From NCBI GenBank assembly GCA_963678375.2, contig OY782831.1, forward strand, positions 1,612,001-1,676,000: a DNA stretch of 64,000 bases, read 5' to 3'. Below the pieces are notes generated by a model, which worked only from the letters and a program-made list of their open reading frames with translations, made no database searches and was not told the origin of the DNA. Positions 18,492 to 26,618 of the stretch are shown here, one piece after another. Within the stretch, counting starts at the first letter, position 1. Each line of letters starts with the position of its first letter. Position numbers and translations under genes: made by a program. The stretch comes from JAEKNW01 sp963678375 (GTDB taxonomy: Bacteria > Cloacimonadota > Cloacimonadia > Cloacimonadales > JAFGVF01).

Positions 18492-18701
18492 ATGTCCAAA
18501 AGAGTAAAAATAAGTCTCATATCTTCTGCAATAGTTTTTGTTATTGTAGTTTTGTTACTTCTAATCTTTCCTGTTTTAAGATTTTCAAACAGAATGATTG
18601 ACACATTTGTAATAACTTTTATTTCGTGCCTAGTATTTTACGTTTTTACATATCTTCTAATAGGAGGTCTGGAAAAACGCGATGAACAGAGGGAGAAGTG
18701 A
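18492..18701 (+). CDS. Small two-helix membrane protein
   Basis: This 69-aa protein has a basic N-terminus (MSKRVKIS), two hydrophobic helices (about 8-29 and 36-59) and a charged tail (EKRDEQREK). It is accepted as real because it has a ribosome site (GAGGG), fits tightly between two operon genes (7 nt after mtaD, 1-nt overlap with rpiB as TGATG), and is conserved in frame with them. I do not recognise a family. Confidence 0.6.
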   Translation: MSKRVKISLISSAIVFVIVVLLLLIFPVLRFSNRMIDTFVITFISCLVFYVFTYLLIGGLEKRDEQREK

Positions 18702-19138
18702 TGAAAATAGTATTAGCTGCTGACCATGGTGGATTTGAATTAAAAGAGATTATTAAAGATTATTTATCTACAAGTTATGAGATAGAAGACCTAGGAAGCT
18801 ACAATAATGACTCCGTAGATTATCCTGATTATGGAATTAAGGCAGGTCAAGCTGTAATTGATGGTATTGCTGACAAAGCTATTATCTTTTGTGGTACTGG
18901 TATTGGCATCTCTATTGCTGCTAATAAAGTGCCTGGAATCAGAGCTGCTTTATGCCACAATGTAGAATATGCTAGATTATCTAGACAACATAATAATGCT
19001 AATATCCTAGCCTTGGGAGGAAGATTCCTTACCCCTAATGAAGCTAAAGCTATTGTTGATACTTGGCTAAATACAGATTTTGAAGGTGATAGACATCAAA
19101 AAAGAATAAATAAAATAAATGTATATGAGAGGAGATAA
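18701..19138 (+). CDS. rpiB: Ribose-5-phosphate isomerase B
   Basis: The 145-aa protein starts at the ATG at 18701, with GGGAG about 6 nt upstream. RpiB motifs are complete: AADHGGFELKE at the N-terminus, DYPDYG, the active-site Cys in IIFCGTGIGISIAANK, and CHNVEYARLSRQHNNANIL with the catalytic His region. It interconverts ribose 5-phosphate and ribulose 5-phosphate in the pentose phosphate pathway. Length is normal for RpiB. The rpiB-glyA order recurs in many bacteria. Confidence 0.95.
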   Translation: MKIVLAADHGGFELKEIIKDYLSTSYEIEDLGSYNNDSVDYPDYGIKAGQAVIDGIADKAIIFCGTGIGISIAANKVPGIRAALCHNVEYARLSRQHNNANILALGGRFLTPNEAKAIVDTWLNTDFEGDRHQKRINKINVYERR

Positions 19139-19140
19139 TA

Positions 19141-20439
19141 ATGAAACACATTAAATCTTATGATCCTGAATTATTTGAAGCAATGAATGATGAACTTATT
19201 CGTCAAACTGAAAACTTAGAGTTAATCGCTTCTGAGAACTTTACTTCTATGGCGGTTCTTGAAGCCCAAGGTTCTGTTTTAACAAACAAATATGCTGAAG
19301 GTTATCCTTACAGAGTTTCTAAAAAAACTGGAAAAAGATCTTATAAACTTTATGGCCGTTATTATGGTGGCTGTGAAAATGTTGATATTGTAGAAAAACT
19401 AGCAATCGAAAGAGCAAAAGAACTTTTTGGTGCTGATCACGCTAATGTGCAACCCCACTCTGGTTCTCAAGCTAATATGGGAGCTTATTTCTCCGTTCTT
19501 AAACCTGGCGATACAATTCTTACTCTTGAATTATCTCATGGTGGTCACTTAACTCATGGACATCCCCTCTCATTCTCAGGACAACTTTATAATGTTGTAC
19601 ATTATACTGTTGATCAAAAAACAGAAATGTTTGATTATGAGCAAATAAGAGAATTAGCCTTAGAGCATAAACCAGCTCTTATTGTTACTGGAGCTTCTGC
19701 TTATCCAAGAAAAATCGACTTCCAAAAGTTCAGAGATATCTGTGATGAAGTTGGTGCTAAATTTATGGTAGATATGGCACATATAGCTGGTCTTGTAGCT
19801 GCAGGTGTTCATGATAATCCTGTACCTTACGCTGATCTTGTTACTACTACTACTCATAAAACTCTAAGAGGGCCTCGCTCTGGTCTCATTCTTTGTAAAG
19901 AAGAATACGCTTCTGCTGTTGATGCTAACGTTTTCCCTGGTATCCAAGGTGGACCACTTGAACATGTGATTGCAGCGAAAGCTGTTGCTTTTAAAGAAGC
20001 TTTATCTCCAGAATTTAAAACTTACCAAGAACAAGTCGTTAAAAACGCTGCCAGATTAGCCTCAGAATTAAAAAACAATGGTTTTGAGCTAGTTTCAGGA
20101 GGAACAGATAATCACCTACTTCTTATCAATCTAGGTGATAAAGACTCAGATAATCCATCAGGTAAAGCAATGGAAGGTGCTCTTGATAAAGCAGGAATTA
20201 CTGCTAACAAAAATACAGTTCCTTTTGATACTCGTTCTCCTTTTGTAGCTTCTGGAATTAGAATAGGCACTCCTGCAGTTACAACTCGTGGTATGAAAGA
20301 AGATGATATGAAAGCTATTGCTGATTTCATCAAAAGAGTCTATGATAATCATAAGGATGAAGAACTTCTTGCTGAAATTAAAAAAGAAGTTAAAGAGTTT
20401 ACTTCAAAATTCCCTCTTTACCCTGAGTTATTGAAATAG
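19141..20439 (+). CDS. glyA: Serine hydroxymethyltransferase
   Basis: This 432-aa protein carries the full SHMT signature. NLELIASENFTS lies near the N-terminus and NVQPHSGSQANMGAY in the middle. The PLP site is VDMAHIAGLVAAG followed by TTTTHKTLRGPRSG, with the lysine at about residue 239. It makes glycine and 5,10-methylene-tetrahydrofolate from serine, feeding one-carbon metabolism together with fhs at 43.6 kb. It starts 2 nt after rpiB with AGAGGAGA upstream and ends the operon at a strong terminator. Confidence 0.97.
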   Translation: MKHIKSYDPELFEAMNDELIRQTENLELIASENFTSMAVLEAQGSVLTNKYAEGYPYRVSKKTGKRSYKLYGRYYGGCENVDIVEKLAIERAKELFGADHANVQPHSGSQANMGAYFSVLKPGDTILTLELSHGGHLTHGHPLSFSGQLYNVVHYTVDQKTEMFDYEQIRELALEHKPALIVTGASAYPRKIDFQKFRDICDEVGAKFMVDMAHIAGLVAAGVHDNPVPYADLVTTTTHKTLRGPRSGLILCKEEYASAVDANVFPGIQGGPLEHVIAAKAVAFKEALSPEFKTYQEQVVKNAARLASELKNNGFELVSGGTDNHLLLINLGDKDSDNPSGKAMEGALDKAGITANKNTVPFDTRSPFVASGIRIGTPAVTTRGMKEDDMKAIADFIKRVYDNHKDEELLAEIKKEVKEFTSKFPLYPELLK

Positions 20440-20467
20440 ATAGCAAAAAATATAAAATTACTAAATA

Positions 20468-20495
20468 AAAGAGCAGGCTTACTGACCTGCTCTTT
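20468..20495 (+). terminator. Intrinsic terminator after glyA
   Basis: AAAGAGCAGG (20468-20477) and CCTGCTCTTT (20486-20495) form a perfect 10-bp stem with an 8-nt loop, followed by CTTAATT. Confidence 0.85.
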
Positions 20496-20531
20496 CTTAA
20501 TTAAATAAATATTTTTTTACTGATATAAAGT

Positions 20532-20549
20532 TTGGAACGCATCTTGCAT
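20532..20549 (+). promoter_or_regulatory. Near-consensus sigma-54 (-24/-12) promoter
   Basis: TTGGAACGCATCTTGCAT has GG at 20534-20535 and GC at 20546-20547, exactly 10 nt apart. Compared with the consensus TTGGCACG-N4-TTGCW, only one defined base differs (C to A). Predicted transcription start is about 20559, just before the first hairpin of the RNA candidate. Confidence 0.72.
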
Positions 20550-20558
20550 ATTAATATA

Positions 20559-20691
20559 TTAGTTTTCAGAGTTAGTCACTCGAAAATCTTTAGCATTCTC
20601 CCCGGATGCTAAATTCTCTCAAATGTGCTTAGTGTGGGATTTACAGTTAAAGATAGTGTGGTGGTATCTTTAATGTGTAAATCCCTTTTTT
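20559..20691 (+). ncRNA. Candidate sigma-54-dependent small RNA, about 133 nt
   Basis: Three hairpins follow the sigma-54-like promoter. Hairpin 1 (20563-20586) pairs TTTTC and GAGT with ACTC and GAAAA (9 bp, one bulged A). Hairpin 2 (20589-20613) is a perfect 8-bp stem, TTTAGCAT/ATGCTAAA, with a C-rich loop TCTCCCCGG that could pair with Shine-Dalgarno sequences. Hairpin 3 (20636-20685) pairs GGGATTTACA with TGTAAATCCC and TTAAAGATA with TATCTTTAA, then T6 at 20686-20691, a classic terminator. There is no open frame with a ribosome site inside. The layout resembles the sigma-54-driven Qrr RNAs of Vibrio in plan, not in sequence. Function is unknown. Confidence 0.65.
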
Positions 20692-20916
20692 CTTTTCTTG
20701 TAGTCCTTGCTGTACAGACTAGCTAACTTCCCATTATAAAAGGATTTAATATATTATTCTACAAGTTATAACCCATCTATGGGACTAGCTCCTTCATACT
20801 AAGACAAAAGCATTTATATCTGGTGTGATTAATGCTATCTATATAGAACAATACTCTTTTCAATAATTTTACAAAAACTAGCTTTAAAGTAAGGTTCTTG
20901 TTTAGATATTGCTAGT

Positions 20917-20964
20917 GTAAACATAGTAGATGATTGTAGCATGTGTTTACTAAACTATGTTTAC
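20917..20964. repeat. 11-bp inverted repeat with 26-nt loop
   Basis: GTAAACATAGT (20917-20927) and ACTATGTTTAC (20954-20964) are exact complements. The loop repeats part of the arm (GTGTTTAC). It lies about 130 nt upstream of the promoter of the 1673-aa protein gene. It may be a regulator site or a structured RNA end; no T-run follows. Confidence 0.45.
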
Positions 20965-21093
20965 TCTTGTCAAAGATTGGAATAATGGCTAAATAAAACG
21001 ATAAAAAATTATTGATAAAGTGAAATAAAAAATTATCCTCAAGACTACTATAAAAAAAATAGTAAAAAATCTTAGAAAAAACTATTTTTCCTA

Positions 21094-21123
21094 TTGACAG
21101 AATTAATAACTACTTGCTAAAAT
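21094..21123 (+). promoter_or_regulatory. Sigma-70-type promoter for the 1673-aa secreted protein
   Basis: TTGACA (21094-21099), an 18-nt spacer, then TAAAAT (21118-21123). The predicted leader is about 40 nt and ends with AAAGGAGA before the ATG at 21172. Confidence 0.65.
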
Positions 21124-21171
21124 GGCATTGTATTAATATGTACTAAAAACTAAGTCAAAGGAGAATATATT

Positions 21172-24100
21172 ATGAACAAGAAGATGCTAACCTTAGTAGC
21201 TTTGTTAGTCGCTTTTACCTCCATTTTTGCAGTATATGTAGAAATAGGAGATGGAGATACCACTACAAACTATATACCTTTCTATGGGTATTATGATTAT
21301 GGTTGGACAAATTACATTTTAACCTCTGAGCAAATCGGAGATGCAATCGATATCAACGAAATTCAATTTAATGTTGGTAATACTCCAGCAAATTACGCTA
21401 TGGAGAATCAACAACTTTATATGAAATTAACCACAGACACCGAAGTCCCTGTGGCTTATCCTGATCCTGTAAACAATGATTTTACTCTTGTTTTTGATGG
21501 TCCGGTTACCTGGGATGGTACTGGTTGGCAAGGTGTAATTCTTGATACAGAATTTTCTTATGATGGTAGCTCAAACCTTCAAATCGTATGGGTTAATAAT
21601 GATGGATCTTGGGCAAGCTCCTATCCTAACTTCTTAAAAACTGATACACAAGTTAATACTGGTGCTTACAAGTATGCTGATGGGACTTTCCCTGAAATTG
21701 ATGGTACTAATGTAACTTACTATCCAAATACTCGCCTTGGTTTTGCTGCTGAAGGTGCTCCTGGTTATCCAATCTTAGTTTCACCTGCTAACAACTCTTT
21801 AAACAACGAATTAGACACTGAACTAGTTTGGACTAACGGTGAAAATACTGAATTCATTCATGTTTATTTTTCAGAAAATCAAGCAGATGTTGTAGCTAAT
21901 GAAGCTTCAGCTCTTGTTGTTGATGGAGAGCTAGTGACATCTTTCTCACCTACTTTAGAAAATGCAAGTGTTTATTACTGGAAAGTTGTTGCTTCAAATT
22001 CGACCTCTGAAATCGAGGCTTCAACTAATGTGTTTACATTCTCAACTACTTATGGTGTAGCTGAAGTTCCTTATTTTGAAGGATTTGAAGATACTACTCC
22101 TCCTGCTTTACCTCTTGGCTGGATGACTCATCATGAATCTACATCAAACTATTCATATGTAGAATCATATAGTGGCCAATCTTACGAAGGATCTAATTCT
22201 TTTAGAATAGGTAATAGTAGTGATACAGAAGGCACATATATTGCTATTTTACCACAGATTGAAAACATGGGTAACAGAATGAAATTCTGGTCAAAATGTT
22301 CATCAGCTGGTGCTCAAGTAATTCTTGGTTACTTAACTGATGTAGCAGATGCTGCTACTTTTACTGAAATTCAAACTATTGATATGGCTTCTGATTATAC
22401 AGAAAACATTGTTGAATTAGAATTACCAAGAACAGTAAGATATCTTGCTTTCAAACATGCAAATGTTGGAACTTACCAAACTATCTATATTGATAATGTT
22501 ATGATTGAAGAAATTCCTGAAAACGAACCAACTCCAGCTACTTTGTTATTACCTGAAAATGGTGCAACTGATGTTGCTATGGATGCTGAGTTGACTTGGG
22601 AATACGGAATGAATACTGTTGCTGTAAATCTATACTTATCAGATGATATGGCTGATGTAAATGATTTAGTAGCAGAAGCTATGGTTATTGATAACCAAGA
22701 TGTTACATCATATAATGCAGATTTAGCAGAATGGACTACTTATTATTGGAGAGTAGGTTCTTTAAATTCTACAGGTTATGAAGTTCTAAGTTCAATTTAC
22801 TCTTTCACAACTTCTACTCCAGAAGGAACTATCCAAATTGGAGCAGGAGCAGAAGTAAATCAAGGTATGCCAATTGAACCTTTCTATGGTTATACATATA
22901 CTCAAACAATCTACCCACAAGCTGATATAGATATGGTGGGTGATATTCAAACAATCGCTTGGCATTATAACGGAAACTCTGCTTGGGGTCCTGATGATGT
23001 TAAGATTTATATGGCTCATACTGATTCAACAAGTTTTGCTACCACTGAAAGCTGGTTAGCAGCTGAAGAATTAACCTTAGTTTACGATGGAACACTTTCT
23101 GTTCCTGCAGTAGATGGTTGGGTTCCTGTCACTTTAGATACACCATTCAACTATAATAATACAGATAATCTATTGATTGCTGTTGAAGAAAATACTGAAG
23201 GTTATCATTCTAGTGGTGATGAGTTCTTTAACACTGCAACAGAAAACAATGTTTCTATTACTTTCAGAAGTGATTCAAATAATCCAGAACCAACTGAACC
23301 TCCTGCTGGAACACTAAAAGCTTACTATCCAAATGTAGTTTTAGTTATGGAAGGTGGGGAAACTCCAATAGAATTCCCTGCTCCAACAAACCTAACAGCT
23401 GAAATTGAAAATGAAAACGATGTTCATCTTACTTGGAATAAACCAATTCTTCCAGAAGAAGAAGGCCAATGGTTATGGCATGGCTCTGGTGTTTATGATG
23501 ATGGTTTCGGTACTGGAAATGCCTTTACTTATACTGGTGTAGTTAGATATGATGCTACAGATTTAGCTAATTTCAGTGGAGCAAATTTAACACAAGTGAA
23601 ATTCTATCCACGAAATGCTCAAGCAAGTTATACATTGAAAGTATGGACTGGTGGCTCATATGATGGCACAAATTTTGTACCTGGTACAGAAGCAGTTTCA
23701 CAAACAATTGATGCTATTGAAACTTTTGCATGGAATACTGTAACAGTTGATGCTGATATCTCTTTAGTAGCTGACCAAGAATTATGGATTGGAATCGAAA
23801 CTGTTACTCCTAATGGTTATCCTTTAGGTGTTGATGCAGGTCCTGCTGTTACCGGAAAAGGTGATTTGATTTTCTTTAACGGTGGCTGGAATCTAATTTC
23901 TAATCTAGGAAATAATAAAAACTTCCTCATCCAAGCTTACATAGAGGGAGCAAGAATCAACTATAGAGACCCACTTGAGATTACTGCTTATAATATTTAT
24001 CGTAACAATACAATTATCCAATCAATTGCTGATGCAAATGATACAACTTGGGTAAATACTGATGTTCCAAATGGTGTTTGGGAATACTATGTTACAGCAC

Positions 24101-26193
24101 TTTACGGTACTGATATGTCAGAACCATCTAATACTGTCGTTGTTGATACAACACCTCCAGTATATAATCCTCCATCAAACTTTACTGCTGTAATTGTTGA
24201 TGAGTTTGATGTGCAAATTAACTGGGATGCTCCAGCTACTAGAAATAGATCTAATGCTCGTGATGAAGTAATCTTTGGACTTGCAAGTCAAGATCAAATG
24301 TCTAGAGATTTAGTCGGTTATACATTATATCGTGATGATGCTATTATAGCAGAAGTTGCTACTGATATTATGTCTTATTTAGATGAAGACCTTGATTATG
24401 GTACTTATCAATATAAAGCTATTGCTAATTATGATGAAGCAGATTCTGATCCAACTCCAGTTGTAACTATAGTTATTGAAGAAGAAGAAGAAATTCTCCC
24501 TCCAGAAAACTTAACAGCTTCAGTAAATGAAGATGTTGTTACTTTAAACTGGTTTGCTCCTGGTGATGCTCCTGAAACTATGAGCGAAAGCTTTGAAAAT
24601 GACTTCCCTCCAACAGGATGGTCTGTCGATGTTACAAACACTACTGAGTCATGGGCTCAATATGAAACTGTATCTTTCACTTCTGGTGATATAGTTCCTA
24701 CTGATGGTTCTTATCAAGCTGGTGTAATGTGGGATTACGGTGCTCAAGATGAGTGGTTAATGACTGGTGAAATGACTGGCTTAACAGGTCTTACTTTTGA
24801 TTTCTACGGACATTATGGATCTACTTATGGTGATAACTATTATGTTAAAGTATCAACAGATGGTGGAACAAACTGGACTGCAGTCTGGAATGCTTCAGAT
24901 TTACCTGAAGGTGATAATAATTACGAAACTCCTATCTCAATAGACCTTTCAACTTATGCTACAATGCCTATCCATGTTGCATGGAACTTTGTTGATGGTG
25001 ACGGACAAGGTCTTTGGTATGCATCTTATATTGATAATGTAATCTTCGAAACAGCTGCAACAACAAGAGCTCTTAGAAGCGATGAACTTGTTTCATTTAG
25101 TAAAGCTCTTCCTAGACCTGAAGTTAGAATTGATAGAGAACTTACTGGTTATAAAGTCTACAGAGATGATACTGAAATCGCAAGTGTAGGTGCTGATGTA
25201 CTTACTTATGCAGATGCTGATTTAGAAAATGGAACTTATGAATACTACGTTACTGCTATGTATGATGGTCAAGAATCTGAAGCTTCAAATACTGTTTCAG
25301 CAACAGTTAATGTTACAGAACCAGGTGATTATTTAATCGAAGATGGTTTCGAAACTTATACTGACTTTGCTTTAGAAGCAGATCCATGGACATTTATTGA
25401 TGGTGACCTCTCAGGTACTTATTCAATTACTAATACTACTTGGGAAAATGCTGAAGCTCCTCAAGCTTATATCGTTTTCAACCCTTCAATGACTACTCCT
25501 CCATTGACAGATGCTGGTTATAGTGCTTATGAAGGTGATAAATATATGGCTGCTTTTGCTTCAACTACTCCTGCTAACAACGATTGGATGATTACTCCTG
25601 AGTTTACTTTAGCAAACTCTGGTACTTTCAACTTCATGGGTAAATCAATCACTGATCAGTATGGTCTTGAAAGATTCAATGTCCTAGTTTCAACTGGTTC
25701 AACAAATCCTAATGACTTTACTCCTATTTCAGGTGTAACTTATATTGAAGCTCCTACTACATGGACTCAATTCTCTTATAGTTTAGACGGTTACGCAAAC
25801 CAAACTATCAGAGTTGCTATCCAATGTGTATCTAATGACGCATTTATTTTCATGGTTGACCAAGTTCAAATCGAAGCTCCTGGTGGAACACCAAATAATC
25901 CTGAAATTGCTCCTGTAGTTTCACAACTTATTGGTAACTATCCTAACCCATTCAACCCAGAAACAAGAATTGCTTTCTCAACAAAAGAAAACGGTCCTGT
26001 TTCTATTGATATTTACAATGTTAAAGGTCAAAAAGTAAGATCACTTCTTAATGAAAATAGAGAAGCTGGTACTCACTCAGTTGTTTGGAATGGTAAAGAT
26101 GATAATGGTAAGAATGTTGCTTCTGGTGTCTTCTTCTACAGAATGAAATCAGGAAAATATTCCTCAACCAAGAAAATGATCTTAATGAAATAG
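21172..26193 (+). CDS. Giant multidomain secreted protein with sorting tail (paralog A)
   Basis: This 1673-aa protein has a signal peptide (1-19). A module beginning VEIGDGDTTTNYIPFYGYYD (about 22-200) is repeated in altered form near residue 560 (IQIGAGAEVNQGMPIEPFYG). Fibronectin-III-like segments occur several times (STYYWKV, APTNLTAEIEN, LTGYKVYRDDTEIASVG). A segment starting SESFENDFPPTGWSVDV (near 1145) resembles the cleaved-adhesin/MAM-like fold, and a second lies near 1395. The last 90 residues are the FlgD-like sorting module (NYPNPFNPETRIAF to KKMILMK). It is probably a surface adhesin or matrix protein; no catalytic residues are recognised. A paralog lies downstream. Confidence 0.8.
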   Translation: MNKKMLTLVALLVAFTSIFAVYVEIGDGDTTTNYIPFYGYYDYGWTNYILTSEQIGDAIDINEIQFNVGNTPANYAMENQQLYMKLTTDTEVPVAYPDPVNNDFTLVFDGPVTWDGTGWQGVILDTEFSYDGSSNLQIVWVNNDGSWASSYPNFLKTDTQVNTGAYKYADGTFPEIDGTNVTYYPNTRLGFAAEGAPGYPILVSPANNSLNNELDTELVWTNGENTEFIHVYFSENQADVVANEASALVVDGELVTSFSPTLENASVYYWKVVASNSTSEIEASTNVFTFSTTYGVAEVPYFEGFEDTTPPALPLGWMTHHESTSNYSYVESYSGQSYEGSNSFRIGNSSDTEGTYIAILPQIENMGNRMKFWSKCSSAGAQVILGYLTDVADAATFTEIQTIDMASDYTENIVELELPRTVRYLAFKHANVGTYQTIYIDNVMIEEIPENEPTPATLLLPENGATDVAMDAELTWEYGMNTVAVNLYLSDDMADVNDLVAEAMVIDNQDVTSYNADLAEWTTYYWRVGSLNSTGYEVLSSIYSFTTSTPEGTIQIGAGAEVNQGMPIEPFYGYTYTQTIYPQADIDMVGDIQTIAWHYNGNSAWGPDDVKIYMAHTDSTSFATTESWLAAEELTLVYDGTLSVPAVDGWVPVTLDTPFNYNNTDNLLIAVEENTEGYHSSGDEFFNTATENNVSITFRSDSNNPEPTEPPAGTLKAYYPNVVLVMEGGETPIEFPAPTNLTAEIENENDVHLTWNKPILPEEEGQWLWHGSGVYDDGFGTGNAFTYTGVVRYDATDLANFSGANLTQVKFYPRNAQASYTLKVWTGGSYDGTNFVPGTEAVSQTIDAIETFAWNTVTVDADISLVADQELWIGIETVTPNGYPLGVDAGPAVTGKGDLIFFNGGWNLISNLGNNKNFLIQAYIEGARINYRDPLEITAYNIYRNNTIIQSIADANDTTWVNTDVPNGVWEYYVTALYGTDMSEPSNTVVVDTTPPVYNPPSNFTAVIVDEFDVQINWDAPATRNRSNARDEVIFGLASQDQMSRDLVGYTLYRDDAIIAEVATDIMSYLDEDLDYGTYQYKAIANYDEADSDPTPVVTIVIEEEEEILPPENLTASVNEDVVTLNWFAPGDAPETMSESFENDFPPTGWSVDVTNTTESWAQYETVSFTSGDIVPTDGSYQAGVMWDYGAQDEWLMTGEMTGLTGLTFDFYGHYGSTYGDNYYVKVSTDGGTNWTAVWNASDLPEGDNNYETPISIDLSTYATMPIHVAWNFVDGDGQGLWYASYIDNVIFETAATTRALRSDELVSFSKALPRPEVRIDRELTGYKVYRDDTEIASVGADVLTYADADLENGTYEYYVTAMYDGQESEASNTVSATVNVTEPGDYLIEDGFETYTDFALEADPWTFIDGDLSGTYSITNTTWENAEAPQAYIVFNPSMTTPPLTDAGYSAYEGDKYMAAFASTTPANNDWMITPEFTLANSGTFNFMGKSITDQYGLERFNVLVSTGSTNPNDFTPISGVTYIEAPTTWTQFSYSLDGYANQTIRVAIQCVSNDAFIFMVDQVQIEAPGGTPNNPEIAPVVSQLIGNYPNPFNPETRIAFSTKENGPVSIDIYNVKGQKVRSLLNENREAGTHSVVWNGKDDNGKNVASGVFFYRMKSGKYSSTKKMILMK

Positions 26194-26255
26194 TAGACCT
26201 TGTTATCCCTCTCAATGTGAGGGACTCAGGGGGTGCTACCACATAAATTGACACT

Positions 26256-26282
26256 AAAAGCCTCGCAACCTGCGAGGCTTTT
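26256..26282 (+). terminator. Intrinsic terminator after giant paralog A
   Basis: AAAAGCCTCGC (26256-26266) and GCGAGGCTTTT (26272-26282) pair perfectly around AACCT, followed by TTCTTT. Confidence 0.9.
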
Positions 26283-26533
26283 TCTTTATCAAAAAAATTA
26301 GCGGATGTGGTCCTTCCCTTTCCCAGTTATCCTTTCTTACTACTTTCCCTAATAATTTCTAGGAGAATTTGGAGTGATTAGCAATCAAGGAGTAGTAATC
26401 CACTAAATTTTCTAAGTATCATCATGGAAAGGCTAAAATAAATTTTAAGACAGTAATCTCTTTAATGTCTTGTTATATAACAATATATAAAGTTATACCT
26501 ATGGTATTTAAAAATGACTAATAGAACTAATCA

Positions 26534-26589
26534 TTGACATTATTACTGGCATTTCTAATATTGACTTACATGCTAACCTTGGCTATAGG
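26534..26589 (+). promoter_or_regulatory. Two tandem sigma-70-type promoters before giant paralog B
   Basis: First: TTGACA (26534-26539), 16 nt, TAATAT (26556-26561). Second: TTGACT (26561-26566), 17 nt, TATAGG (26584-26589). The -10 of the first overlaps the -35 of the second by one base, so the two could compete. Confidence 0.55.
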
Positions 26590-26618
26590 AGCCAACAAAA
26601 TTATTGAAGGAGAAAAGT

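Larger units (their letters stand above)
20496..21171. other. Gene-free stretch with sRNA candidate and inverted repeat
   Basis: No protein gene is seen. It holds the sigma-54-like promoter and folded RNA candidate (20532-20697), a possible worn fragment of the dispersed repeat near 20825, an 11-bp inverted repeat (20917-20964), and the promoter of the next gene (21094-21123). Confidence 0.6.
26194..26618. other. Gene-free stretch between the giant paralogs
   Basis: It contains a small C/G hairpin of the repeat class (26206-26224, TCCCTC...GAGGGA), the terminator at 26256, a short repeat fragment with CAATCAAGGAGTAGTA (near 26382; compare 11758 and 63681), and two promoters before the next gene. 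No protein gene is seen. Confidence 0.6.
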
